Assembly: GCA_019316985.1 (NCBI GenBank)
Contig: CP079215.1
Coordinates: 4,650,001-4,714,000 of the forward strand
DNA: 64,000 nucleotides
Origin: Paraniabella defluvii
Lineage (GTDB): Bacteria; Bacteroidota; Bacteroidia; Chitinophagales; Chitinophagaceae
Reading direction: 5' to 3'
In this document: in pieces, positions 54,260-63,994 of the stretch
Position numbering within the stretch: position 1 is the first letter of the stretch
How the letters are laid out: each line of letters begins with the position of its first letter
Position numbers and translations under genes: made by a program
The notes under the pieces: generated by a model
Database searches by the model: none
What the model was told of the DNA's origin: nothing
Seen by the model: the letters and a program-made list of their open reading frames with translations, nothing else

Positions 54260-55648
54260 ATGAAAAAATTGCCTGTTGTACTGGTTAAGCTAAAACTGGT
54301 TCTTATATTCCTTTTTATTCAATATGCGGGTAGCGCTCAATCATCTGCGCCAACCTGGGCGCGCGAAACGGCTGCTGATAAAGAGAAGCGAATGCAATGG
54401 TGGACACATGACCGTTTCGGAATGTTTATTCACTGGGGCCTGTATGCATTGCCCGCCCGCCACGAATGGGTACAAAACAGGAGCGCATCACTCCTGAAAA
54501 CTACAGAAAGTATTTTGATTATTTTAATCCGGATATGTTTGATCCTGCGCAATGGGCCAAAGAAGCCAAAGCAGCGGGAATGAAATATGTAGTGCTGACT
54601 ACCAAGCACCATGAAGGATTCTGCTTGTGGGACAGTAAATTTACCGACTATAAAGTCACCAACACTCCCTATAAGAAAGACCTGCTGAAATCTTTTGTTG
54701 ATGCATTCAGGGCGGAGGAATACGTATCGGGTTTTATTATTCCCTAATAGATTGGCATCATCCCGACTTCGTTTATGACGGAGGGCATCCGCCTACTCCT
54801 GTAACCAAGGAAGAGCGTGAAAAGGCCAATGCAGGAAGGGATATGCGCCGGTACCAGGAGTATATGAGAAACCAGGTAACTGAGCTGCTGACAAAATACG
54901 GGAAAATAGATCAGCTGTTTTTGATTTCTCTTATGCAGGTAAGGGGCGTAACGAGTGGGATTCGGAAAATCTTTTGAAATTGGTTCGCAAACTACAACCG
55001 GAGATTATTGTGAATGACCGGCTCGATCTGAATGAAACCACCTGGGGCTGGGACTATAAAACTCCCGAACAATTTATGCCGAAAGAATGGGTGAAGGTAA
55101 ACGGTCAAAAAGTGCCCTGGGAAACCTGTCAGACTTTTTCGGGCTCCTGGGGCTATTTCAGGGATGAGTATTCCTGGAAAAGTCCGGAACAACTGGTAGT
55201 AATGCTGGCAGAAACAGTAAGTAAGGGTGGTAATCTTTTATTGAATGTGGGCCCAACAGCACGGGGGAATTTTGATGAAAGAGCAAGCGAAAGGCTGGCA
55301 GCCCTGGGGAAATGGATGAAGTATAATAGTCCTGCCGTTTATGGCTGTACCGAAGCCCCGGAGCAATTTAAAAAACCGGCTAATTCCATATTGACCTATA
55401 ATGCATCAACGAAGCGTTTATACATTCATGTATTGGAGTGGCCCTTTAAAACCTTGCTATTGGAAGGTTATAAAGGCCGGTTTAAATATGCCCAGCTATT
55501 ACAGGACGGATCGGAGATCAGGTTCTCTACTAATACAAAATCGGGTGGACATACTACAGAAACTTCTGGCGAGAACGATGTGATGTTGCAATTGCCGGTA
55601 CAGAAGCCTGATTCGCTTGTTCCGGTTATTGAACTGATTTTAGAATAG
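54260..55648 (+). CDS. GH29 alpha-L-fucosidase, second copy (frameshifted)
   Basis: About 464 residues with signal peptide (LVLIFLFIQYAGSAQS). MQWWTHDRFGMFIHWGLYA, KYVVLTTKHHEGFCLWDSKF and MLAETVSKGGNLLLNVGPTA are family motifs. The nucleophile Asp is in DQLFFDFSY, codon 54923-54925, readable after restoring a missing T. Other breaks are near 54475 and 54720-54740. It is clearly distinct from the upstream GH29 and not a recent tandem copy, so the two probably take different fucose linkages. It is followed 20 bases later by GH20. Confidence 0.92.
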
Positions 55649-55668
55649 GTTTCATAAATAAATAGCTC

Positions 55669-57220
55669 ATGAGAATTAAATGGATCGCTGCTCTTTTGTT
55701 AGCCCTGTTTCAGGTAGGAGCCAACGCTCAGCATATTTGCCCGTTATACCTCAACCGTCAGCGTCAACCGAAGTACCTGCTTTTTTAAGCTGAACAAGAG
55801 TACTGCCATTGTGGTAGATGACGAATCTTTATTGCCCGCCGCCCGTTATTTACAAAAGCAGCTGTTATCGCAAAACAAAATTGCCCTGGCAATTCAGGCA
55901 AAGGCTAAAAGCCCTCATATCAGGTTGTCCTTGTCAAAAAGGCCGGAGCAGAATCGTATCAGCTGGAGATGAACGCTCAGGAAATTCATATCTCCGGAGC
56001 AGGCAACCAGGCGGTTTTTTACGGAGTTATTTCCTTGCTGCAATTAACCTCATCAGCAAAAAGCAGCCAGGACAACCTGTTGGTACAATGCTGGAATATT
56101 GAAGACAGACCCGCTTATAGTTGGCGCGGGTTGATGCTGGATGAATCGAGACATTTTTTTGGAGCGGATAAGGTAAAGTCTATATTAAACTGGATGGCCT
56201 TTTATAAGTTAAACCGTTTTCACTGGCATCTTACAGATGAACCCGCCTGGCGGATCGAAATTAAAAGCTATCCGAGACTGGCGCTGGTAGGCGGCATAGG
56301 CTCTTACACCAACCCGTATGCACCGGCGCAGTTTTACACACAGGAACAGGTTGCCGAAATTGTGCAGTACGCAGCAGAGCGACATATAACAGTGATCCCT
56401 GAAATTGATATGCCGGGCCATGCAACCGCCGCCAATAATGCCTACCCGCAGTTCAGCGGGGTGGCAGTGAAAAGCATCCAGAGTTTACTTTTCACCCTGG
56501 TAAAGAAAGTACGTATAGTTACCTGACGGATATACTGAGGGAAGTAAATGCTTTATTTCCTGCAGGTATGTTACACCTGGGAGGAGACGAAGTGAGTTTT
56601 GGAAATGATAAATGGCTGGCTGATCCGGATGTAAAAAGCCTGATGGCCCGTAAACAACTGAAAACAGTTCAGGAGGTAGAGCAATATTTTATGCAGCGTA
56701 TGGCTGATTCTGTGTATGCTATGAATGCCAAGCTGCTGGCCTGGGATGAAGTGGCCGGTATGAATTTACCCAAAAAGGAAACCATCGTTTTCTGGTGGCG
56801 TCATGATAAACCGCAACAGCTACAAACCACCCTGGATAAGGGCTATCAAACGGTACTTTGTCCGCGTATTCCTTTTTATTTCGATTTTGTACAGGATAGT
56901 ACGCATTCCTTAGGACGGAAATGGAATAAAGCATACAGTGGATTACAGGATGTGTATGACTTTAAAGCCGCTAATCTGCCGGGTGTGAACAGCAGCAATC
57001 AAAAACAAATATTGGGTGTGCAGGCTAATGTGTGGACGGAAACCATCGCTGATAATTACCGGCTCGATTATATGCTTTATCCCAGGATAGCTGCGCTGGC
57101 TGAAACAGCCTGGACCAGCAACGATAAAAAGAGCTATACGTCCTTTGCTCAAAACTTAAAACAACATTTTTATTATACAATAATGAAAGGATCAACTATT
57201 TCAATCCTTTTAAAAAATAA
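55669..57220 (+). CDS. GH20 beta-N-acetylhexosaminidase (frameshifted)
   Basis: About 518 residues. A signal peptide (WIAALLLALFQVGANAQ) leads into the N-terminal GH20b domain (IVVDDESLLPAARYLQKQLL, GVISLLQL). The catalytic barrel has RGLMLDESRHFFG, LNRFHWHLTDEPAWRIEI, VIPEIDMPGHATAANNAYP and HLGGDEVSF, where the Asp (56586-56588) and Glu (56589-56591) are the catalytic pair of substrate-assisted hydrolysis; ILGVQANVWTE follows. Missing bases near 55735, 55940, 56465 and 57170 break it; the last repair ends NYFNPFKK. It removes terminal GlcNAc or GalNAc. The stop TAA is directly followed by the ATG of the next gene. Confidence 0.93.
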
Positions 57221-58494
57221 ATGCCGGATATGCAAAGAAGGAATTTTTTAAAGTGGTCGTCGTTAGTGGGTTTAGCCAGCTCCTGCCTTTTACCAGGATC
57301 GGAGCTGCTGATAAGGACATTGATAACGCGCCGGGAGGTACAGCAGGCGACAGGGCTTATTGGGTGGCATTGCTTGATAAAATTGCAACCCCGGTATTGT
57401 CTAATATGAGTAAAGGGCAATTGCGAAAGAATATGCCGGTAGAATATAGCGCTACCTGGGATGGTCGTAACAAGCAGGTGGCTTATATGGAGGCATTTGG
57501 CCGGCTGACAGGAGGCATAGCACCCTTCCTGGCTCTGCCCGTTGATGATACGGCAGAAGGTAAGGTACGCGCCCGTTTATTAAAACAAACGCAGGAGAGC
57601 CTGGCGCATTCGGTAGATCCGCAAAGCCCGGATTATTTGTTCTGGGGAGATGGAAAAACCGCTCAGCCGCTGGTAGATGCTGCCCATATAGCACAGGCAT
57701 TTTTATATGCACCCGATGTGTTATGGAAGCCGTTGAATGAGAATACCAGGCGTCAATATATACATGAGTTTAAAACGATTCGCCGGATCAAACCTTTTAA
57801 AAGCAACTGGTTATTATTTGCGGCCATTATTGAAAGCTTTCTGCTAAGCATTGGAGAAGATATCGAGGCATCAAGAATAGATAATGCTATTGATCAGGTA
57901 AACCAATGGTATGTGGGTGATGGCTGGTACAGCGACGGCGATCAGTTTCATTTCGATCATTACAACGGGTTTGTAATGCATCCCATGCTGGTAGATGTGC
58001 TCAGGGTAAATGTGGCGCATGGCCGTCGTAAGGTAAAAGAATATGAAACCGCTTATAAGCGCATGCAGCGCTATGCATCCTTCCAGGAGCGTTATATATC
58101 GCCCGAAGGATCTTACCTGGTGGTAGGCCGTTCATCTACTTACAGGGTAGGGGCATTCCAGCCTTTGGTAAAGCTGGCTTTGGAACAGCACCTTCCACAG
58201 GAAATAACACCGGCCCAGGTGCGTAGCGCGCTTACCAGGGTAATGAAACGCATGTTTATACCCACTACTTTTACCCGGTCTGGTTGGCTTACACTGGGTT
58301 TGGTAGGAGACAAGCAGGCAGGTCTGGCAGATTATTATTCCAATACCGGCAGCATGTATGTAACCTCGCTGGTATTTCTTGCATTGGGTCTCCCCGCCTC
58401 TGATACCTTCTGGTCGGCGCCCTTTGCCGAGTGGACGCAGTTGAAGGCCTGGTCGGGTAAGCCGTTTCCAAAAGATTATGCAGTGGCGTATTAG
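57221..58494 (+). CDS. DUF2264 protein with twin-arginine signal (one frameshift)
   Basis: About 425 residues. The N terminus MPDMQRRNFLKWSSLVGL is a twin-arginine signal. After a missing base near 57295 the DUF2264 domain runs to the end: RAYWVALLDKIATPVLSNM, GRNKQVAYMEAFGRLTGGIAP, DAAHIAQAFLYAPDVLW, SNWLLFAAIIESFLL, WYVGDGWYSDGDQFHFDHYN and SPEGSYLVVGRSSTYRVGAF. The domain is an alpha/alpha-toroid related in fold to polysaccharide-lyase and uronyl-hydrolase toroids and is often found in glycan loci, but its reaction is unproven. It starts immediately after the GH20 stop. Confidence 0.87.
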
Positions 58495-58573
58495 CAAACA
58501 CCGGCGGGCTAAATACTCCTCCCGGCTTCATTTTCACAAAATTATTTTATCTTATGATCTAAATTTGTTTTAC

Positions 58574-59159
58574 ATGCTAACTGACGACCGTGACATTGCC
58601 TTCAAAAGAAGGCTGGTAAGCACCTTGAACCAGTTGGAGGGCGATTGGGAATATAAAGAAGCAGCAGCATTGGTTAAACCGATTGTTGCGGAATACCAGG
58701 CATCTTCCTGGTATCTGCTCGATAGCGATATGATGGCGGAGCTGGCGATCAGCACCCACAGACATATTTATATATCAGGCCCACGGCGGTTGTCGCCCAT
58801 AGAAACCAAAGACTATCTGGTTACCTTTTTAATGCAACCTAATCCTATTTCGAAAGACGTAATCTCATACCTGCAAATTGCAGATATGATCCTGCTGTTT
58901 CAAAAACAACCCGAACCGCTGCTTAAAATCACCTTGGCGAAGTTTAAGATATTAGTGGACAGGCTGAGCTATGAAGAAAAAAAAACTAATGATACAATTG
59001 ACGAGAAAGTATCCTGTATTTGTAAGGGCTTGCCTGGGATTGGTATTAGCCGAAGTAAACCAGCCCTTATTATCTGCGAAATTATTGCAAACGCTCAGTC
59101 CCCATACACTTAACCGCTATAAGCAAAAGTGTATAATTCCTGCTGCTAATCAGCCATAA
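58574..59159 (+). CDS. Uncharacterised alpha-helical protein (one frameshift)
   Basis: About 195 residues, no signal peptide or TM segment, so cytoplasmic. It starts MLTDDRDIAFKRRLVSTLNQ and is strongly helical, with IVAEYQASSWYLLDSDMMAEL, PIETKDYLVTFLMQPNPISK and VRACLGLVLAEVNQPLLSAK. A frameshift lies in a run of nine A near 58985. I do not recognise the family. It follows DUF2264 by 79 bases and may belong to operon 3 or be a separate unit; no glycan-related motif is visible. Confidence 0.7.
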
Positions 59160-59228
59160 AATATCATCAACGGATGTAACTATTTATCGAAGAAAAACAA
59201 CATTGAAAACCATATTGTTGCATTTCCG

Positions 59229-59306
59229 TTTATGAATTCCCCTTTTGTTTTAAGATAGCACCATATAGCACCTTCATATGATTGTTATATTCACCTGAGT
59301 AGAAAT
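59229..59306 (+). promoter_or_regulatory. Shared promoter element, copy D (satellite gene)
   Basis: TTTATGAATT at 59229 runs into CCCCTTTTGTTTTAAG at 59239; ATATTCAC lies at 59287 and AGAAAT at 59301. CCCC to ATATTCAC is 48 bases, the same as copy B. The direct repeat ATAGCACC occurs twice, ten bases apart, just after the second block. It lies 128 bases before ATG 59434. The 274-base gap holds nothing else that I can support. Confidence 0.65.
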
Positions 59307-59433
59307 GGTCTTCCGGAGCAACCTGGCAGAACCATGCGGGGGTAGCTGCCGATTTGAATCTTTATTCAAAAGATGTCGTGCTGAGAATTCTTCCTGATAG
59401 TTTTTAATTCTATAAATCTTAAATCAAACAAAA

Positions 59434-60786
59434 ATGAGAAAACGAATGCTTGCCTGTTGCTTTTTTATTATCTTTTGTGCTTGCTCCAAGAAGTCAACAA
59501 GTAGCCCAGCAGCAATATTACAAAGTGAAAATACACTTTCCCGGAGTGTTGCCGATTCCAGGATACCCACAGCCATACCTACAGGCGGTAATTCGTATAT
59601 CACTGCCGGCGCTGCCAATGGTGCCAAGATCAATCATTATTCGCCCTATGGTATTTCTAACTGGGTTTATCTGTCCACCGTCATCAGTACCTATTTCAAG
59701 GTAAAAACAACCGGAGCACTCAATGTGGGAATTAGGGCTAAGGTAGCCAGCGGTACCAGCTCCATCAAGCTGTCAATAAATGGTCAGTCATTTACGAAGT
59801 CGGTGTCAGGCAATACGGAAGCTGATTATTATTTCGGAACAGTAACTATTACAGATACCGGATATTTAAAATTGGATATCCAGGGTATGTCTAGGTCTGG
59901 AAGTACGGTTGCTGATGTTACCGCAGTAATGATAGGAGGAGACGCAGCAAGCTCACTGGTGTATGCTTCAGCTCCTTCATCAACGCCAGGTGCCGGTTAC
60001 TATTGGGTACGCAGGGGTTGCTCGCTTAACCTTTCTTATACGAAGCCTTCAGGAAATTTTCAATGGATGTATCATACTGTTACAGTACCGGCTGGCTACG
60101 ACCCGATAGGATCTTATTTTATGTCTAACGGATTTTCAGGCGGATACATGGGGATGCAGGTAAACAGCGCCACGGAAAGAAGGGTTCTTTTTTTTCTGTA
60201 TGGAATCCCTCAGATATGTCGAACGGGGGAGTGTTTTGGTGAGTAAAGGCGCAGGTGTAGATGGAGGGAGTTTTAGTGGAGAGGGCACCGGTGCCAATGC
60301 TAAATTCAATGCAATGTGGCTGCCCGGGAATAAATATGGTTTTCTCACTAAAATAGTTCCCGACGGGGCGGGGAATACTTTATATTCCGCATGGTTCTAT
60401 GCGCCCGAGGTTGGTGCATGGAAATTTATCGCAACCTTCAAAAGACCTTTGACTACAAGCTATGTAAGCAGCCCCGGATCTTTTTAGAGAATTTTAATCC
60501 GGAACAAGGCTTTTTGCAAAGGAAAGCATATTACGGCAACTGCTGGTTTATAAGCAGCGATACTTCCGGATCGTGGATATCTGCTACCTCCGCTACTTTT
60601 ATTCCCGATGGCATGGCCAAGGCAGGCACGCGCCAGGATTATCAGGGTGGTATAGAAAACGGAAAATTCTTCATGAGGCATGACGGATACTTTAGTGATG
60701 GATACGGACCAGGCAGTAATACCAGTTTTCAAATGCCGGCGGAGCCGGCTCCAATTATTAACCTGTCCGCGCTGCCTTCAGAATAA
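59434..60786 (+). CDS. DUF5077/DUF3472 exported lipoprotein (frameshifted)
   Basis: About 452 residues. Lipobox FFIIFCAC near residue 16, then SKKSTSSP. The N-terminal half is a DUF5077-like beta domain: YLSTVISTYFKVKTTGAL, IKLSINGQSFTKSV and GYLKLDIQGMSRSG. The second half is DUF3472: YWVRRGCSLNLSYTKPSG, NGFSGGYMGMQVNSATERRV, MWLPGNKYGFLTKIVPDG, YSAWFYAPEVGAWKFIATF and AYYGNCWFISSDTSGSW. Missing bases near 60195 and 60470 break it. Its function is unproven; the fold suggests glycan or peptide binding at the surface. It has its own copy of the shared promoter element and a strong terminator. Confidence 0.85.
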
Positions 60787-60807
60787 GTTTTTAAATGAAC
60801 AGATACA

Positions 60808-60835
60808 AAGCTGCCCCGGGCAGCTTTTTTTTTTT
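60808..60835 (+). terminator. Rho-independent terminator closing the glycan locus
   Basis: The stem AAGCTGCC / GGCAGCTT with a tiny CCG loop is followed by a run of about ten T. It begins 22 bases after the DUF3472 stop. This is the clearest terminator in the window and marks the right end of the locus. Confidence 0.92.
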
Positions 60836-60914
60836 ATACTGTTATCCCGGCAGTAAGAGGATACATCCCTAGAAATAGGTATAAAAAGGCAGTCTAAGTT
60901 GTGTCATTTTTGCA

Positions 60915-62285
60915 ATGAAACTTTTTACCATGCTATCACGCCGGAACTTCATTAAAAAATCTGCTTTACTTTCAGCTGGGATTATTGTTCAAAACTATTC
61001 AGGTGCGATTGCATCACTTGCAAAGAAACGGGTAGTTATATGTATAGGTGCGGGCCTGGCCGGTCTTTCCGCCGCCTATGCACTGAAGCAAAAGGGATAT
61101 GCGGTTATTGTACTGGAATCAAGGGACAGGATCGGAGGGCGTGTATTTTCACATCAGGTATCCGATCAGCTCACCATTGAATTGGGAGGCGAGTGGATCG
61201 GTAACTCGCATAGCCGCATCAGGGAACTATGTGGTGAGTTTAAGCTGGATTTGGTCAATAACCAAATGAATACGCACCTGATCTATAAAGGCGCTTATAC
61301 GCCCGCAGGAAGCTGGGATTTTAGCGAAACCTGGAACAAAAAATGGGAGCAGCTGATAAAGGGTTATGCTCAATTAGGCGAGCAGGATAAACAGCAATTA
61401 GACCGGTATGACTGGTGGCGTTACCTGGTTAATAATGGTTGTAGTGGCAGAGACCTGGAGATCAGGGAACTGCTGGATAGCACCGATTTTGGCGAGAGTA
61501 TCCGGCAGGTATCGGCTTTTGCTGCCTTAGCAGAGTATGCTGAAAGCAGCGAGAAGAACGAAATGGATTTGAAAATAAAAGGAGGTAACCAGCAATTAGC
61601 GATCAGGCTTGCAGATGCTATCGGACGGGAGAATATCTTGTTGGGTTGCACGGTAACCAGTGTAGAACAGACAGATAAAGTAACTGTAACCTGTGCCAAT
61701 GGCCGGCAATTCACTGCCGATAAATTAATTTGCACGATACCTACGTTTGCTATATCAAAAATTAACTGGACACCTGGTTTGCCACCTGAAAAATTACAGG
61801 CTATTAATGCCCTGCAATATGCGCGCATCAATAAGCATGCAATGTTATTTGAGCAGCGGTTTTGGAAGGAAGATGGATTTGATATGATTACAGATCAGTT
61901 GCCTCATTATTTTTATCATGCTACAAAGGGACAGCCGGGATCAGCAGGAGTGCTGATTTCATATAGTATAGGAGATAAGGCCGCGGTAATAGCGAACCAA
62001 AATGATGTGGTCAATGCCCGTGCAATAGCTGAAACCCTGCGGCCGCTGGCGAAGGACGCCGCCTCTCTGATGCGTAAACAGGTGAATTATTACTGGGGTA
62101 ATGATGCCATTTCAAAAGGTGCTTATGCATTATACGGCCCGGGGCAATGGTTTTCGTTAAGACCTATACTGAGTGAACCCTTCAGGCATACCTATTTTGC
62201 CGGTGAGCACCTTGCCGACTGGCAGGGTTTTATGGAAGGAGCTATTAACACCGGTGAAGAAGCAGCCTTGCAAATTACAGGCTGA
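60915..62285 (+). CDS. FAD-dependent amine oxidase with Tat signal
   Basis: Intact, 456 residues. A twin-arginine signal (LSRRNFIKKSALLSAG, residues about 7-22) predicts folding in the cytoplasm and export. The dinucleotide-binding motif GAGLAGLSAAYALKQKGY is near residue 45 and the conserved DRIGGRVFS near residue 74. The C-terminal FAD contact is YFAGEHLADWQGFMEGAINTGEEAA. Members of the flavin monoamine oxidase family oxidise amines or amino acids and release peroxide. The substrate is unknown. It lies after the locus terminator and is probably independent. ATG 60930 (MLSRRNF) is an alternative start. Confidence 0.92.
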   Translation: MKLFTMLSRRNFIKKSALLSAGIIVQNYSGAIASLAKKRVVICIGAGLAGLSAAYALKQKGYAVIVLESRDRIGGRVFSHQVSDQLTIELGGEWIGNSHSRIRELCGEFKLDLVNNQMNTHLIYKGAYTPAGSWDFSETWNKKWEQLIKGYAQLGEQDKQQLDRYDWWRYLVNNGCSGRDLEIRELLDSTDFGESIRQVSAFAALAEYAESSEKNEMDLKIKGGNQQLAIRLADAIGRENILLGCTVTSVEQTDKVTVTCANGRQFTADKLICTIPTFAISKINWTPGLPPEKLQAINALQYARINKHAMLFEQRFWKEDGFDMITDQLPHYFYHATKGQPGSAGVLISYSIGDKAAVIANQNDVVNARAIAETLRPLAKDAASLMRKQVNYYWGNDAISKGAYALYGPGQWFSLRPILSEPFRHTYFAGEHLADWQGFMEGAINTGEEAALQITG

Positions 62286-62302
62286 GTGACGATACCATAC
62301 CA

Positions 62303-62476
62303 TTATTCGCTTTTCTTTTTACGGCTCCATTGGGTTTGCATGTCTTCGTAGGCTTTTTTACTGATCGTAGAATCAGCTTTGCTTCTGCTTACACCTTTTT
62401 CCTTACGCGCGTTGATATTGTTCACCAGGGAATTTTTAACGCCCAATTTATTGGTTTTTGTTTTTGAGCTTGCCAT
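62303..62476 (-). CDS. Small basic protein of unknown function
   Basis: 57 residues from ATG 62476 (MASSKTKTNKLGVKNSLVNN), rich in Lys, Arg and Ser, ending MQTQWSRKKKSE. There is no signal or TM segment. The segment ADSTISKKAYEDMQTQW gives the impression of a conserved small protein, but I cannot name it. An ATG 18 bases upstream is also in frame. It converges with the amine oxidase gene, 17 bases away. Confidence 0.6.
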   Translation of the reverse strand: MASSKTKTNKLGVKNSLVNNINARKEKGVSRSKADSTISKKAYEDMQTQWSRKKKSE

Positions 62477-62577
62477 AGTTTTCTGAATGAACAAACAAAT
62501 AGCATGCCCCGAATTGTTTCACCAGCCAAACGCATCAAAGGGGTAAAACGGCTGATCAGAAAAGCAACCTGTATCCT

Positions 62578-63834
62578 TTACATAACTTCGTAGGCGTCCC
62601 AGAGATCTGCATCATTTTTCTGTTCCTTCATCTGGCTCATAAAGATATCCGAACCGTTACACCGGAGGTTGATCATGCCAAAGAGTATTTTGTTGCTGCT
62701 GAGATCTGTAGACCGGGCCAGCTCGGTAGAATATACCAGGGGCCGCCTGCTTTTGGAGTATTTACCTGCACAACCTATTGCATCAGCCCTGGGATGGCTG
62801 TATCCTTCATTGTCACCCGATGAAATAACAGTAGCATAGGGGTTTACCATCTGCATGAACTTTTCAGTAAAATCGGAAGCGCCGTGGTGACAGGACTTAG
62901 CCACATCTACTTCAAACGGGTTGTTACTCCCGTATTGGGCTATCAGGTATTCCTGCGAAAGGGTATTCAGGTCACCACCGAGCAAAACGGTTCTGTTGCC
63001 AAAACGAAGCTTGATCACCAGGCTATGACCGTTAATGGTTTTACCATCGTCTTTCCAATACATAAAACCTTTTCCATTGGGCGTGTTTTCCATAAAAGGC
63101 GCCAGCACTTCCATGCTAAAAGGTTTTCCTTCAATTGTTTTATTAAGTATAAAAGCGCCTTGCCCGTATCTTTGGGTGGCCATTATTCTTCCTCGCTATT
63201 CGCTTTAAGTAAGGCCTCTATAAAATTGGAAATATCCCGGTTAAAATGTTGCGCTTCGTTGGTGTGGAGCAAGTCGTCAAACACATGGGTGAGAATCGTT
63301 TTTCCTGATTGTTTTATGGTGTTGCCCAGCCCGGTGTTGTATGGGTTGTCTTTAGTAGCAAACTTCAGTATACCGGGGTGTATTAATGTGCCAAAGGTAA
63401 AGCGGGTATCCTCCAGGACTTTGATAATACCTTTATAATGATCGGTATCAAAATGGCTGATGATTACATAATCAATATGGATCTTTTGTGATCATCGAGC
63501 AGGTATTTGAACTGCCATTTTGTTAAATAGCTACACATGCTGTTGTCAGGACCCGCATCGATCAGGATCCGGTAATTACCAATTTCGATCAGCACGCCGT
63601 CTCCTGGCCCACATCCAGGAAGAAGATCTTGAGGCCCATATGATCGGTGAGATTGTCTGAGTGCATCCAACCATCGGGACCCGCCGTGGCAACCCTGTAC
63701 CAGTTGCCCTGCTGCTCCAGCAGGGTTACATAAGTGCCCATCAGTATTTTGTTGATGATTTTTTTGCCTTTATTATTGACCACCGATTCATATAACGGAG
63801 CCGCATTTATTGCAGCGTATTTAAAAGAGCTCAT
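62578..63834 (-). CDS. SH3-domain plus MBL-fold (ComEC-like) metallo-hydrolase (frameshifted)
   Basis: About 420 residues. The N-terminal bacterial SH3 domain (residues about 5-65) includes GTYVTLLEQQGNWYRVAT and DGWMHSDNL. The MBL domain follows: IFFLDVGQ, GDGVLIEIGNYRILIDAGP, and the metal motif ISHFDTDHYKG (codons near 63436-63462), then NRTVLLGGDLN, VDVAKSCHHGASDF and ISSGDNEGYSHP, in the order of the ComEC/Rec2-type hydrolase domain. Missing bases near 63590, 63465 and 63190 split it; the last falls between ANSEEE and MATQRYGQG, so two separate genes are a remote alternative. There is no signal peptide, so it is probably cytoplasmic. Start ATG 63834 begins at the SH3 domain; an in-frame ATG at 63867 is possible. 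Confidence 0.8.
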
Positions 63835-63968
63835 TTTGATTGGTTTAGTTACTATAAAGCTAGCCATTTAACGGCGGGCGGATGAATATCAGGAGTAACC
63901 AATTTAGGTGGTTAGGCAGGATTAATTAGATATTATATAGTCTTGCTTCGCTTATTCTACAGATATGG

Positions 63969-63994
63969 TATTGGTAAGGATACTAATACCAATA
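63969..63994. repeat. Short inverted repeat near the window end
   Basis: Arms TATTGGTA and TACCAATA are separated by ten bases, about 135 bases upstream of the MBL gene start. It could be an operator or a small hairpin. The rest of 63835-64000 shows no feature that I can support. Confidence 0.4.

Noticed and set aside
62884..63438. Plus-strand open frame of 184 codons
   Set aside because: Antisense to the MBL hydrolase; no family features.
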